Below are positions 1 to 6,697 of a DNA stretch of 8,645 nucleotides, in pieces; position 1 is the stretch's first letter; every line of letters starts with the position of its first letter. Both the position numbers and the translations under genes were made by a program. Below the pieces are notes generated by a model. The model did no database searches and was not told the origin of the DNA. It saw nothing but the letters and a program-made list of their open reading frames with translations. The DNA comes from an uncultured bacterium (GTDB taxonomy: Bacteria; Bacteroidota; Bacteroidia; Bacteroidales; Paludibacteraceae). Location of the stretch: the NCBI GenBank assembly GCA_947074225.1, contig CAMTOX010000062.1:1-8645 (forward strand), read 5' to 3'.

Positions 1-1
1 T

Positions 2-1273
2 AACAGCGTTCACTCTATTGTTATATGTAAATTTAGCATCTGTTACTTTTCCCGATAATTGTGTGCTTCCATACCCCACGGCCGTAAGTTCATACGCTAT
101 TCCTGCTTCTAATTTTTTCCATACATAAGCTACCGATGGGGATATTCTATACATCTGATCTATGTTTTTAAAACCATGCACATAGATATCGTCCAAACTT
201 ACAAAATCTTTTATTGCACCAAGGTTTTTCATATAACCACCAAAGATGGCTATTTTCCACTTATTGGTGTAAGAAATGGTGGCCCAAGTAGAACTGCTGG
301 TAAGAGGGGAGTATTCTCTACTTCCATTATCGTTAATTTTAGATACACCATAACCACTCATCATTAAGAATTGTGAACTATTTTGCCCATAGAAAGTTTT
401 TGCTTTAAATGCCCAATGATCTTTTGTAATAGATAAGTATAGCATTGCATTTATGGCACTTAAGTAATCTGTTACCTTAACGGTTGTCTTTTTGTCTGTA
501 TCGTAAACTAACTCGGCAGTTACGCAAGGACGAATGTATACATACTCGCCACCAATACCAATGTTGAACACTTTTGAACGATACTCTAAACCAACATAAA
601 GTTCAGGGACCATACCATAATTCAAATAGTTATAAGAACTTCCTTGAGGTCCGGTAGAGGCATATTGGAACTGCCATATAGCAGCGCCAGTGAATAATAT
701 GTGATCATTACCGCCACGGTAGCGTATCATTGGCGAGCGACTAAAAGGATTGAAAGGTGCTCCAGCGCTCAAACTAAATATATCGGGCATTAAGTCACCA
801 CTCATTGGGTGCCATGTTTGCCCGGCAAGAAGCTGGTTATGTTCCCAAAATAGAGCTAAATATGCTTGCCTTATGCGTAGCATAGTGCCACTGCCACTAA
901 AACCACAAAAGTCGGTCTCTATTCGGGCATTGGATTTTGCACCCCAAATGGTAGGACCCCATAAATCTATCCCTAAACGTGTGCTTATGGCGAGAAAACG
1001 TGTCATTGGAATGGCATTTAGGTCTGCACCAAAAGCATTATAATTGGGCTGTAATGGAATAAATTCTACAAGACCATCTAATCCTTGTAAGTTCTGGCGG
1101 GAGTCGTAAGTGAAATCATTACGGACAAAACCATAAAAGTCCACCTCAAAATTCTTTAAGAAACTGTGTGTCTTAACATCCTCATCAATCTTTGTGTTGG
1201 ATGATTCGTTAAGAGCATTGCCCGATGTGATAAACGCAAGTAAACCTATTACTAACAATAATTTTGTTCTCAT
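2..1273 (-). CDS. Outer-membrane porin-like beta-barrel protein, C-terminal end off the window
   Basis: An uninterrupted reading frame of 424 codons runs from an ATG at 1273 off the left edge. The protein starts MRTKLLLVIGLLAFITSGNA, a typical Sec signal peptide with cleavage likely after residue 20, so it is exported. The mature part has alternating polar/hydrophobic, aromatic-rich strands as in outer-membrane barrels. Landmarks I recognise from a widespread Bacteroidales porin-like family are YGFVRNDFTYDSRQ near residue 48, GQTWHPMSGDLMP and GAPFNPFSRSP in the first half, LMMSGYG in the second half, and MYRISPSV near the end. The last visible residues (NNRVNAV) resemble the strand that closes this family, so perhaps only five to ten residues are missing. 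A role as a general or substrate-specific diffusion channel is inferred from the family; no substrate can be read from the sequence. It is preceded by its own 245-bp spacer and is probably transcribed alone. Confidence 0.85.
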   Translation of the reverse strand, partial: MRTKLLLVIGLLAFITSGNALNESSNTKIDEDVKTHSFLKNFEVDFYGFVRNDFTYDSRQNLQGLDGLVEFIPLQPNYNAFGADLNAIPMTRFLAISTRLGIDLWGPTIWGAKSNARIETDFCGFSGSGTMLRIRQAYLALFWEHNQLLAGQTWHPMSGDLMPDIFSLSAGAPFNPFSRSPMIRYRGGNDHILFTGAAIWQFQYASTGPQGSSYNYLNYGMVPELYVGLEYRSKVFNIGIGGEYVYIRPCVTAELVYDTDKKTTVKVTDYLSAINAMLYLSITKDHWAFKAKTFYGQNSSQFLMMSGYGVSKINDNGSREYSPLTSSSTWATISYTNKWKIAIFGGYMKNLGAIKDFVSLDDIYVHGFKNIDQMYRISPSVAYVWKKLEAGIAYELTAVGYGSTQLSGKVTDAKFTYNNRVNAV

Positions 1274-1313
1274 GGTTGAAAATATTTAGTGAATAATATA
1301 TTGAGTATTCAAT

Positions 1314-1339
1314 TTAACTGTTAAGTTGTTAGAACTTAA
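1314..1339. repeat. Overlapping inverted repeats in the porin leader
   Basis: Two perfect palindromes overlap here. TTAAC-T-GTTAA spans 1314-1324, and TTAAGTT-GTTAG-AACTTAA spans 1321-1339 (7-bp arms, 5-nt loop). They lie 41 to 66 bp before the porin start codon, in what is probably its 5' leader. They could be an operator or a weak RNA hairpin; both arms are AT-rich, so chance is possible. Confidence 0.35.
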
Positions 1340-1344
1340 ACTTT

Positions 1345-1377
1345 AAAGAACTATACTTTTATAGGCATTATTGCAAA
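1345..1377 (-). promoter_or_regulatory. Possible promoter of the porin-like gene
   Basis: On the minus strand TTTG (1377-1374) is followed after 18 nt by TATAGTTC (1355-1348). This is a weak match to the Bacteroidota -33 TTTG / -7 TAnnTTTG pattern, with spacing slightly short. It would give a leader of roughly 70 nt. A competing candidate is TATGTTTTG just upstream, with one extra base in its spacer. The gene needs a promoter in this spacer because a terminator lies at 1471-1508, but the exact site is uncertain. Confidence 0.25.
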
Positions 1378-1470
1378 ACATAAGCCGAAATAAAGAACTA
1401 TATATTATATTCAACTAAATTATAATTGTCTAATATTAATTTATCAGTAATATTTCAAATGCAAAACAAT

Positions 1471-1508
1471 AAAAAAGGGCAGCACCAAATGAATGGTGCC
1501 GCCCTTTT
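1471..1508 (-). terminator. Intrinsic terminator after the rpe / GNAT pair
   Basis: On the minus strand the arms AAAAGGGCGGCACCA and TGGTGCTGCCCTTTT flank a 6-nt loop (TTCATT). They pair along all 15 positions with one G-U wobble, and a run of six T follows. The hairpin begins 10 nt after the TAA of the GNAT-like gene. The wobble works only in the minus-strand transcript (it is an A-C mismatch on the other strand), which supports the orientation. Confidence 0.9.
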
Positions 1509-1518
1509 AAATAGCTTT

Positions 1519-2649
1519 TTATATAGATTTTATATATGCGCGTCTGCGTTTATGTTGCTCTCGACGGTAATAATCCCAATTGGCTTGGTTTTTACTGTTT
1601 GTCTCAAGTATTGCTGTGGTTTCTGAATACTCTACACCATATTTAATGAAATATTTAATCTGGTCGTAGAAGAATAGAGCATTTACTCCCTTGTTCTGAT
1701 AGTCTGGACGTACTGCTATTAAAAGTAAATCAAATACTGGCATCTTTTTGGTTTTTAGTGCCTTTATTAAATGATACCATCCGGTAGGGAAGAGTTTACC
1801 TTTACTTTTACGCAAAGCATCGGAAATGTCGGGCATGCCAACACCAATTCCTACTACCTCACCTTTCTTATTGGTAACAATGGTTACAAAGTCATAATTT
1901 ACTATGCTAAAATACATCTTGGCATAATACATCTTCTGCTTATCGGTCAATGGTTGGAAGTTATAGATGGGACGATATGCTTGATCAATGACATCAAGGT
2001 ACTCATAACCAAATCGTTTCTTGAGCTCTTTTGAGTTCTTAACTTTTACAATATTCAACTCATTACGTTGCATTACCACCTCGGCAATTCTATTCATTCG
2101 CTCCGGAACCTCTTCGGGAGTATAAATACGATACTCTATCCAGTCTATCTCTTTCTTTAACCCATAGGCCTCAAGATGGTCGGCATAATAGGGATAGTTA
2201 TATAAACAAGCCATGGGAGAGCTATATTCAAAACCTTCTATTAATAAACCTTGGTGGTCAAAATCGGTAAAACCAAGCGGACCATTTAGTTCGTCCATAC
2301 CATGTACCTTACCCCAGTTTACTATGGCCTGTAGCAAAGCCTCAGAGACTTCCATATCGTCAATAAAATCAAACCATCCAAAACGTAAACGTTTTCTATT
2401 CCATGTCTCATTGGCTATATGGTTTATTATACCCGTAATACGCCCAACAACTTTATTATCCTTATAGGCTATGAAATTTATGAAATCACAATGATCTAAT
2501 GCTGGATTCTTTTTACGATTAAAAGTATTGTATTCATCGAACAACAATGGGGGGCAGTAGTATGGATTGCCTTCAAAAAGGTCTGAACCAAATTTGATGA
2601 ACTTTTTTAAGTCTGAACGCGTTTCTACTGGTTTTATTATTACTGACAT
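1519..2649 (-). CDS. YghO-like GNAT-superfamily acyltransferase-related protein
   Basis: A 376-residue cytoplasmic protein of a family common in Bacteroidota and related to E. coli YghO, usually annotated as a GNAT N-acetyltransferase or hypothetical protein. Residues 55-80 hold a GNAT-like strand pair (FIAYKDNKVVGRITG). Residues 89-98 (RFGWFDFIDD) and 123-140 (GPLGFTDFDHQGLLIEGF) are family hallmarks. Residues 308-324 (LLLIAVRPDYQNKGVNA) resemble GNAT motif A, where acyl-CoA pyrophosphate is normally bound. The C terminus is strongly basic (QHKRRRAYIKSI). The length is full for the family and the ATG at 2649 gives the expected MSVIIKPV start. It lies 42 nt behind rpe and ahead of a strong terminator, so it is probably the last gene of that transcript. 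Substrate unknown; acetyl transfer is inferred from fold only. Confidence 0.85.
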   Translation of the reverse strand: MSVIIKPVETRSDLKKFIKFGSDLFEGNPYYCPPLLFDEYNTFNRKKNPALDHCDFINFIAYKDNKVVGRITGIINHIANETWNRKRLRFGWFDFIDDMEVSEALLQAIVNWGKVHGMDELNGPLGFTDFDHQGLLIEGFEYSSPMACLYNYPYYADHLEAYGLKKEIDWIEYRIYTPEEVPERMNRIAEVVMQRNELNIVKVKNSKELKKRFGYEYLDVIDQAYRPIYNFQPLTDKQKMYYAKMYFSIVNYDFVTIVTNKKGEVVGIGVGMPDISDALRKSKGKLFPTGWYHLIKALKTKKMPVFDLLLIAVRPDYQNKGVNALFFYDQIKYFIKYGVEYSETTAILETNSKNQANWDYYRREQHKRRRAYIKSI

Positions 2650-2691
2650 ATTAGATGTTTTGGTTAAAGTAATTTGTCTTTTCTGCGCTTT

Positions 2692-3348
2692 TTATATAGT
2701 AGTCTCTTTAAAAGCATGAATAGTTTCAATCATGTTGTCTGAATTAAAGATAGCATTACCTGCTACTAAACAGTCGGCGCCGGTTTCATATAGCTGAGCT
2801 GCATTCTCCAAATTCACTCCTCCGTCTACTTGGATTAGCGCTTTAGAACCACTCGCTTCAATAAGTTTACGCAAGCGTAAAATTTTATCGTATGTATTCG
2901 TAATGAATTTCTGACCTCCAAATCCCGGATTTACCGACATTAATAACACTAAATCAACATCGCAAATAATATCTTTAAGAAGTTCTATGGGAGTATGAGG
3001 GTTCAAGGTTACACCGGCTAACATTTCAGCATCGTGAATACGTTGTATGGTACGGTGTAAGTGAGTACATGCTTCATAATGTACATTCATAATTTTTGCA
3101 CCCAATGCTTTTACCTCTGGAATAAATTTATCGGGCTCTACTATCATTAAATGCACATCTAATGGTTTTGTAGATAGTTGGGATACATACTTTAATACAG
3201 GAAAACCAAACGATATATTCGGAACGAATACACCATCCATAATATCAATGTGTAACCAGTCGGCTTCACTTGAGTTAATAAGAGCAATATCTGCCCCAAG
3301 ATTTCCAAAATTAGCCGACAATAATGACGGCGAGAGTAACTTTTCCAT
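2692..3348 (-). CDS. rpe: Ribulose-phosphate 3-epimerase
   Basis: Interconverts D-ribulose 5-phosphate and D-xylulose 5-phosphate in the non-oxidative pentose phosphate pathway, as a cytoplasmic TIM-barrel metalloenzyme. At 218 residues it has normal length. The metal ligands expected for the family are in place: His33 and Asp35 in LHIDIMDG (the acid Asp35 is also catalytic), His66 in LDVHLMI, and Asp175 in QVDGGV, the second catalytic acid. The phosphate-binding loops VNPGFGGQKF (139-148) and GADCLVAGNAIF (190-201) are intact, as is the N-terminal LSPSLLSANF. The ATG at 3348 follows a probable promoter and gives the usual N terminus. The YghO-like GNAT gene follows 42 nt downstream. Confidence 0.97.
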   Translation of the reverse strand: MEKLLSPSLLSANFGNLGADIALINSSEADWLHIDIMDGVFVPNISFGFPVLKYVSQLSTKPLDVHLMIVEPDKFIPEVKALGAKIMNVHYEACTHLHRTIQRIHDAEMLAGVTLNPHTPIELLKDIICDVDLVLLMSVNPGFGGQKFITNTYDKILRLRKLIEASGSKALIQVDGGVNLENAAQLYETGADCLVAGNAIFNSDNMIETIHAFKETTI

Positions 3349-3371
3349 AATAAGGGATGCGTTTTAAACTG

Positions 3372-3379
3372 CAAAAATA
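3372..3379 (-). promoter_or_regulatory. Probable -7 element of the rpe promoter
   Basis: The minus strand reads TATTTTTG followed by CAG, an exact match to the Bacteroidota -7 consensus TAnnTTTG and 23 nt before the rpe start codon. That would place transcription start about 15 nt upstream of the ATG, typical of short leaders in this phylum. No good -33 TTTG is visible at the usual spacing, so strength is uncertain. Confidence 0.5.
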
Positions 3380-3414
3380 ATATATTTCTTGTGAAACGTT
3401 ACTCTCTTTTCAAT

Positions 3415-3570
3415 TTAATTTATCAAAAGGTCGCAAACACCGCTTGAAGTGATTTTCTCAACTGGGTAAGCAGCTGCAAAAACTAACAGATTGCATACTG
3501 TGCTTACTTTTGGTTGTAGCTTTGAACTTTTATGACGATCTTTTGTTGTAGGAGTAGATTTTCTTTTCAT
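3415..3570 (-). CDS. Short ORF, 51 residues, basic N terminus; function unknown
   Basis: ATG at 3570, TAA at 3415-3417, with an in-frame TAG two codons before the ATG that fixes the start. The N-terminal 21 residues are rich in Lys/Arg/Ser/Thr (MKRKSTPTTKDRHKSSKLQP), followed by a moderately hydrophobic stretch VCNLLVFAAAYPVEKI and an end GVCDLLIN. It has two Cys (26 and 46) and no signal-peptide cleavage site or convincing membrane helix. It fills most of the otherwise empty gap between the dehydrogenase and rpe, in the same direction as both. Its layout reminds me of very short lysine-rich ORFs scattered in Bacteroidales genomes, but I cannot confirm a match. It may be a real small protein, a leader peptide for rpe, or chance. 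Confidence 0.4.
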   Translation of the reverse strand: MKRKSTPTTKDRHKSSKLQPKVSTVCNLLVFAAAYPVEKITSSGVCDLLIN

Positions 3571-3729
3571 AGGCTATTGTTTATTTTTCGATATTATAAC
3601 GCTGTAAATAGAACAATATTGCCTTCATGACATTAAAAAAAAGAAAAGAGGAGTTCTAATTGCTAAAGTATAAATACTTAACACCTTACACTTACTTTTT
3701 TTAAACGCTCACTATTTTTTTTGACGCTT
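3571..3729. other. AT-rich spacer between the dehydrogenase and the short ORF
   Basis: Very AT-rich DNA with long A/T runs. On the minus strand a T-rich tract (CTTTTCTTTTTTTT, about 3634-3647) follows a weak imperfect hairpin near 3663-3683. It might end the amn-holA-dehydrogenase transcript inefficiently, but the stem is too weak to call a terminator. A TATAAT-like hexamer near 3593-3598 could serve the short ORF. I see no further gene. Confidence 0.3.
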
Positions 3730-4680
3730 TTAAATCACTCGGTTTATTACTGTGCCATGAGTTAAATAGGCATGAATATTATCGCAAACACATACGCACA
3801 TTGCTAAACGTCCATCAATGGTACCGGTTCCAATATGTGGAGACATAACTACATTGTCTAATTCGTATAGCTCGGACGATATAATGGGCTCATGCTCAAA
3901 TACATCGAGTCCGGCTCCCCATAACTTACCTTGTTGTAAATGTTTTACCAATGCTTCTTCGTCGACTACAGCACCGCGTGCGGTATTAATCAATACAGCA
4001 CTCTCTTTCATCTGATTCAATACTGACTCATTAATTAAATGATGAGAGTCACTATTATAAGGCATATGTAAGGAGATGAAGTCGGAATGTGCTATTAATG
4101 TATCAAAATCTACATATGTAGCATGACATTCACCCTCCACTGCTTGGGGAAGTCTATTTCTATTATGGTACCATATCTCCATACCGCAGGCATGTGCGCG
4201 TTTAGCAAACGATTGACCAATGCGTCCCATACCAATAATACCCAATGTTTTACCATAGATAGAGATGCCTAAATTATTCATTACACCTATTTGAATGGGC
4301 GAATTTTCCATACGCATTTTACGGTCTAATTCGGCGGTGCGGTGGGCTACGGCAAGCATTAGAGTGAATGCCTGTTCGGCAGTAGGTTCTATCACCGGAT
4401 CGGGAGTATTGCTCACCTGAATGCCTTTGGATTTAGCACACTCTAAGTCTATATTGTTGAATCCTACACCAAAGTTGGCTATCAACTTCAAATTGGGAGC
4501 CATATCCATGAGCGATTTATCTATGGGATAATCAAAACTGGGAATTAAGATGTCGCAGTCGGACAACTCTAATTCTAAATCAGAACGACTAAATTTAGAC
4601 TCTTTAGGCATCACTATCCGATGCTCTCTAATAGATAAAAAACCTTCGGTAGGAAGTTTAGTAGTAAGTACTATTTTCAT
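3730..4680 (-). CDS. D-isomer-specific 2-hydroxyacid dehydrogenase (glyoxylate/hydroxypyruvate reductase type)
   Basis: A 316-residue cytoplasmic oxidoreductase that would reduce a 2-oxoacid to the D-2-hydroxyacid, or the reverse. The split catalytic domain occupies roughly residues 1-100 and 285-316, around a Rossmann domain. The dinucleotide loop is GMGRIG (150-155). The catalytic triad of the family is complete: Arg235 in NTARGAVVDE, Glu264 in DVFEHEP, and His282 in SPHIG. Substrate-loop residues ANFGVGFNNID (68-78) are present. After the second Rossmann strand the sequence reads WYHNRNR rather than an acidic residue, which by analogy with glyoxylate/hydroxypyruvate reductases suggests NADPH preference; this is inference. 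It starts 33 nt after holA and is probably co-transcribed with amn and holA. The exact substrate (glyoxylate, hydroxypyruvate or another) cannot be told from sequence. A run CVCVC at 295-299 is unusual for the closing helix. Confidence 0.9.
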   Translation of the reverse strand: MKIVLTTKLPTEGFLSIREHRIVMPKESKFSRSDLELELSDCDILIPSFDYPIDKSLMDMAPNLKLIANFGVGFNNIDLECAKSKGIQVSNTPDPVIEPTAEQAFTLMLAVAHRTAELDRKMRMENSPIQIGVMNNLGISIYGKTLGIIGMGRIGQSFAKRAHACGMEIWYHNRNRLPQAVEGECHATYVDFDTLIAHSDFISLHMPYNSDSHHLINESVLNQMKESAVLINTARGAVVDEEALVKHLQQGKLWGAGLDVFEHEPIISSELYELDNVVMSPHIGTGTIDGRLAMCVCVCDNIHAYLTHGTVINRVI

Positions 4681-4713
4681 GCTAAGTTAGCTTAAAGTAT
4701 AAGGTTATATGGT

Positions 4714-5760
4714 TTAATGTAATATCTTAAAAATTAATTCTTTCAGTAAGTCTCCTTGGCTAACATGGCTTGAACTTTTATAGCCTTTACCCATACCATC
4801 ATATTGACGAATATAGCCAATAATGCGTACCACTTGCATTGAGTTATAACTCTGGGCCGCTTTTACATAATCTTTCAAGAAATAGGGGTTTATTTTAAGC
4901 TCTGAAGCCAAAACACTATTCCGATTTGAATCGTTGGGAAGCTTACGCAGTAAATATAAATAGAGCAACAGGTTTGAATAGAAATTGAAAAGCATGGCTA
5001 AAGTAACCACCAAAGGGTTGTCTTTTGGGTCTTTAGCAAAGTGATCTACTATACGGTTGGCTTTTAGAATATCTCTATTTACCAACGACTCTATTAATTC
5101 AAAATTATTATACTCTTTACTGATGCCAATATTTTGTTCCACCAGTTCGGCAGTAATGCTTTTTGCACCTTTATCTTTGAGAATGATAATGAGTTTATCT
5201 ATCTCGTTTACTATACGGCTTAAGTCGGTACCAAGAAATTCGGCCATCATGTTTGCCGCTTTTATATCTATAGCAATACCTCTCTCTTTACAGTAGTTTC
5301 CAATCCATCCGGCCACCTGATTATCGTATAAACGCTTCGACTCAAACAATACACCTTGTTTTTCAATATTTTGAACATACTTCGTGCGTTTGTCTACTTT
5401 GCCATGTTTATAGCAAATTACCAATATAGTGCTCTTTAAAGGTTGTTTAAGATAAAACTCCAAGCGGCTCCAATCTTTTAGGTTCTGAGCCTCTTTAACA
5501 ATGATTACTTGGTAGTCGCTCATCATTGGAAAACGTTTAGCCGCCAAGATAACATCGTCGACCGATGCAATATCTTTTCCATAAAGAATGGTCAGGTTAA
5601 ATGCCTTCTCATCTTCAGTAAGAATATTATTTTCTGCGTATTGAGAGATTCGGTCAATATAATAATCCTCTTCGCCCATTAATAAGTATATGGGGGCATA
5701 GGCTTTACTCTTGAGCGAAGCCATAATCTGTTCAAAGGTGGGGGAAGCCTGTTTAGCCAT
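4714..5760 (-). CDS. holA: DNA polymerase III delta subunit
   Basis: Delta is the clamp-loader subunit that opens the beta sliding clamp during replication. The 348-residue length suits the family. The N-terminal AAA+-like domain opens with PIYLLMGEEDYYIDRI (23-38), the standard delta signature that replaces a functional Walker A, and continues with LYGKD, then AAKRFPMMSDYQVIIVKEAQ (73-92), which resembles the beta-interacting segment of delta. The middle GTDLSRIVNEIDKL is the helical domain signature, and the C-terminal collar domain includes the PLVVTLAMLFNFYSNLLLYLYL region. The end HVSQGDLLKELIFKIL is also typical. It begins 14 nt after the amn stop codon, so the two genes are surely on one transcript. 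The start at 5760 (MAKQASPTFEQIM) is the only ATG that gives a normal N terminus. Confidence 0.95.
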   Translation of the reverse strand: MAKQASPTFEQIMASLKSKAYAPIYLLMGEEDYYIDRISQYAENNILTEDEKAFNLTILYGKDIASVDDVILAAKRFPMMSDYQVIIVKEAQNLKDWSRLEFYLKQPLKSTILVICYKHGKVDKRTKYVQNIEKQGVLFESKRLYDNQVAGWIGNYCKERGIAIDIKAANMMAEFLGTDLSRIVNEIDKLIIILKDKGAKSITAELVEQNIGISKEYNNFELIESLVNRDILKANRIVDHFAKDPKDNPLVVTLAMLFNFYSNLLLYLYLLRKLPNDSNRNSVLASELKINPYFLKDYVKAAQSYNSMQVVRIIGYIRQYDGMGKGYKSSSHVSQGDLLKELIFKILH

Positions 5761-5774
5761 AAGTGTAACTAAAA

Positions 5775-6548
5775 CTATTCGTAACGTAAATGTTTAATGG
5801 TGCGACTATTGGTCTGAAGTGAGGTGAGCGCGCGAATACCTATGCTTAAATGCTCTTCTACGAAATTCGCAGTAACCTTGCGGTCGCTTTGTTCAGTTTT
5901 GATGCCCGACTCATGCATTGGCATGTCGGAAATCAACAATAAAGCACCTATAGAGATAGAGTTGTAAAAACCTACTGAGAATAGGGTAGCGGTCTCCATG
6001 TCAATACCAATTGCTCTTACCTCGCGTAACTTTGTCTTGAACTCTTCGTCATGTTCCCATACACGACGGTTTGTAGTATATACTGTTCCAGTCCAGTAAT
6101 CTTTGCCAAAGTCGCGGATATTGGAAGAGACAGCACGCTGCAAACTAAAAGCCGGAAGAGCTGGTACCTCAGGTGGAAAATAGTCATTTGAGGTTCCCTC
6201 ACCACGAATGGCAGCACTTGGCAAAATATAATCGCCCTCTTGATTTTTATCTTTTAAACCACCACATTTACCTAAAAAGAGCACTGCTTTTGGCTCAATG
6301 GCCGATAGTAAATCCATGATTAAGGCGGCATTAGGACTACCAATACCAAAATTGATTATGGTAATGCCATTGGCAGATGCATTTGGCATATTGCCTTCGC
6401 GACCATAAATCTCTACGCCAAATCGTTCGGCAAACATCTCAACATAATTGTTGAAATTCGTGAGCAATATATAAGGCTCAAATTCATTTAATTCTCGCTT
6501 TGTGTAACGTACTAACCAATTCTGTACGATTTCATCTTTTGTCCTCAT
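5775..6548 (-). CDS. amn: AMP nucleosidase, short Bacteroidota form
   Basis: Hydrolyses AMP to adenine and ribose 5-phosphate in purine salvage and adenylate balance. The 257-residue protein is essentially the nucleoside-phosphorylase-like catalytic domain. It lacks the N-terminal regulatory domain of the longer (about 480 residue) E. coli enzyme, as is usual in Bacteroidota. Visible motifs are INFGIGSPNAALIMD (65-79), the FLGKCGG strand-loop (91-97), RGEGTSNDYFPPEVPALPAF (115-134), TGTVYTTNRRVWEHDEEF (153-170), GIDMETATLF (181-190; Met184-Glu185 contact the ribose in this superfamily) and LLISDMP (204-210; Asp208 is the expected base-interacting acid). The start at 6548 gives the family-typical MRTKDEIVQNWLVRYTKREL. 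It heads the run amn, holA, dehydrogenase and faces a divergent gene across a 149-bp spacer. Confidence 0.95.
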   Translation of the reverse strand: MRTKDEIVQNWLVRYTKRELNEFEPYILLTNFNNYVEMFAERFGVEIYGREGNMPNASANGITIINFGIGSPNAALIMDLLSAIEPKAVLFLGKCGGLKDKNQEGDYILPSAAIRGEGTSNDYFPPEVPALPAFSLQRAVSSNIRDFGKDYWTGTVYTTNRRVWEHDEEFKTKLREVRAIGIDMETATLFSVGFYNSISIGALLLISDMPMHESGIKTEQSDRKVTANFVEEHLSIGIRALTSLQTNSRTIKHLRYE

Positions 6549-6612
6549 ATGTTATTTCTGTTTGTGTTTAACTTATTATTATAATGTCTTTTATAGTGGT
6601 TCTTGTATACCA

Positions 6613-6625
6613 TCTTTTGAAAAGA
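6613..6625. repeat. 13-bp palindrome in the divergent spacer
   Basis: TCTTTT-G-AAAAGA is a perfect palindrome with 6-bp arms, located between the divergent amn and HsdR-N-like genes, 65 bp upstream of one start and 73 bp upstream of the other. Such a position suits an operator shared by both promoters, but the low complexity makes chance quite possible. Confidence 0.25.
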
Positions 6626-6657
6626 AAAGTCGGTTTTACTAAACAACTTAAAAGCGT

Positions 6658-6665
6658 TAACTTTG
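6658..6665 (+). promoter_or_regulatory. Probable -7 promoter element of the HsdR-N-like gene
   Basis: TAACTTTG followed by CATCA is an exact match to the Bacteroidota -7 consensus TAnnTTTG. It lies 32 nt before the ATG at 6698. A TTTT tract at 6633-6636, 21 nt upstream, is an imperfect -33 element. Transcription would begin near 6672, giving a leader of about 25 nt. Confidence 0.6.
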
Positions 6666-6697
6666 CATCATTATAATCCATTCATTCTATTTAAAAC

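Noticed and set aside
176..1043. Plus-strand ORFs at 176-367 and 750-1043
   Set aside because: They lie antisense inside the porin-like gene, show no family motifs, and the opposite frame is clearly coding.
1426..1626. Plus-strand 66-codon ORF with a hydrophobic C-terminal half
   Set aside because: It runs through the intrinsic terminator and then antisense into the GNAT-like gene; the hydrophobicity follows from the antisense frame.
1771..2467. Plus-strand ORFs at 1771-2034 and 2213-2467
   Set aside because: Antisense shadows of the YghO-like GNAT gene without recognisable domains.
3192..3374. Minus-strand 60-codon ORF overlapping rpe
   Set aside because: Out-of-frame shadow of the 5' part of rpe, which has all expected catalytic residues.
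3634..3683. Terminator after the dehydrogenase
   Set aside because: The possible stem is short, mismatched and AT-only, and is separated from the T-rich tract by about 15 nt.
6017..6217. Minus-strand 66-codon ORF inside amn
   Set aside because: Out-of-frame shadow of amn, whose own frame carries the family motifs.
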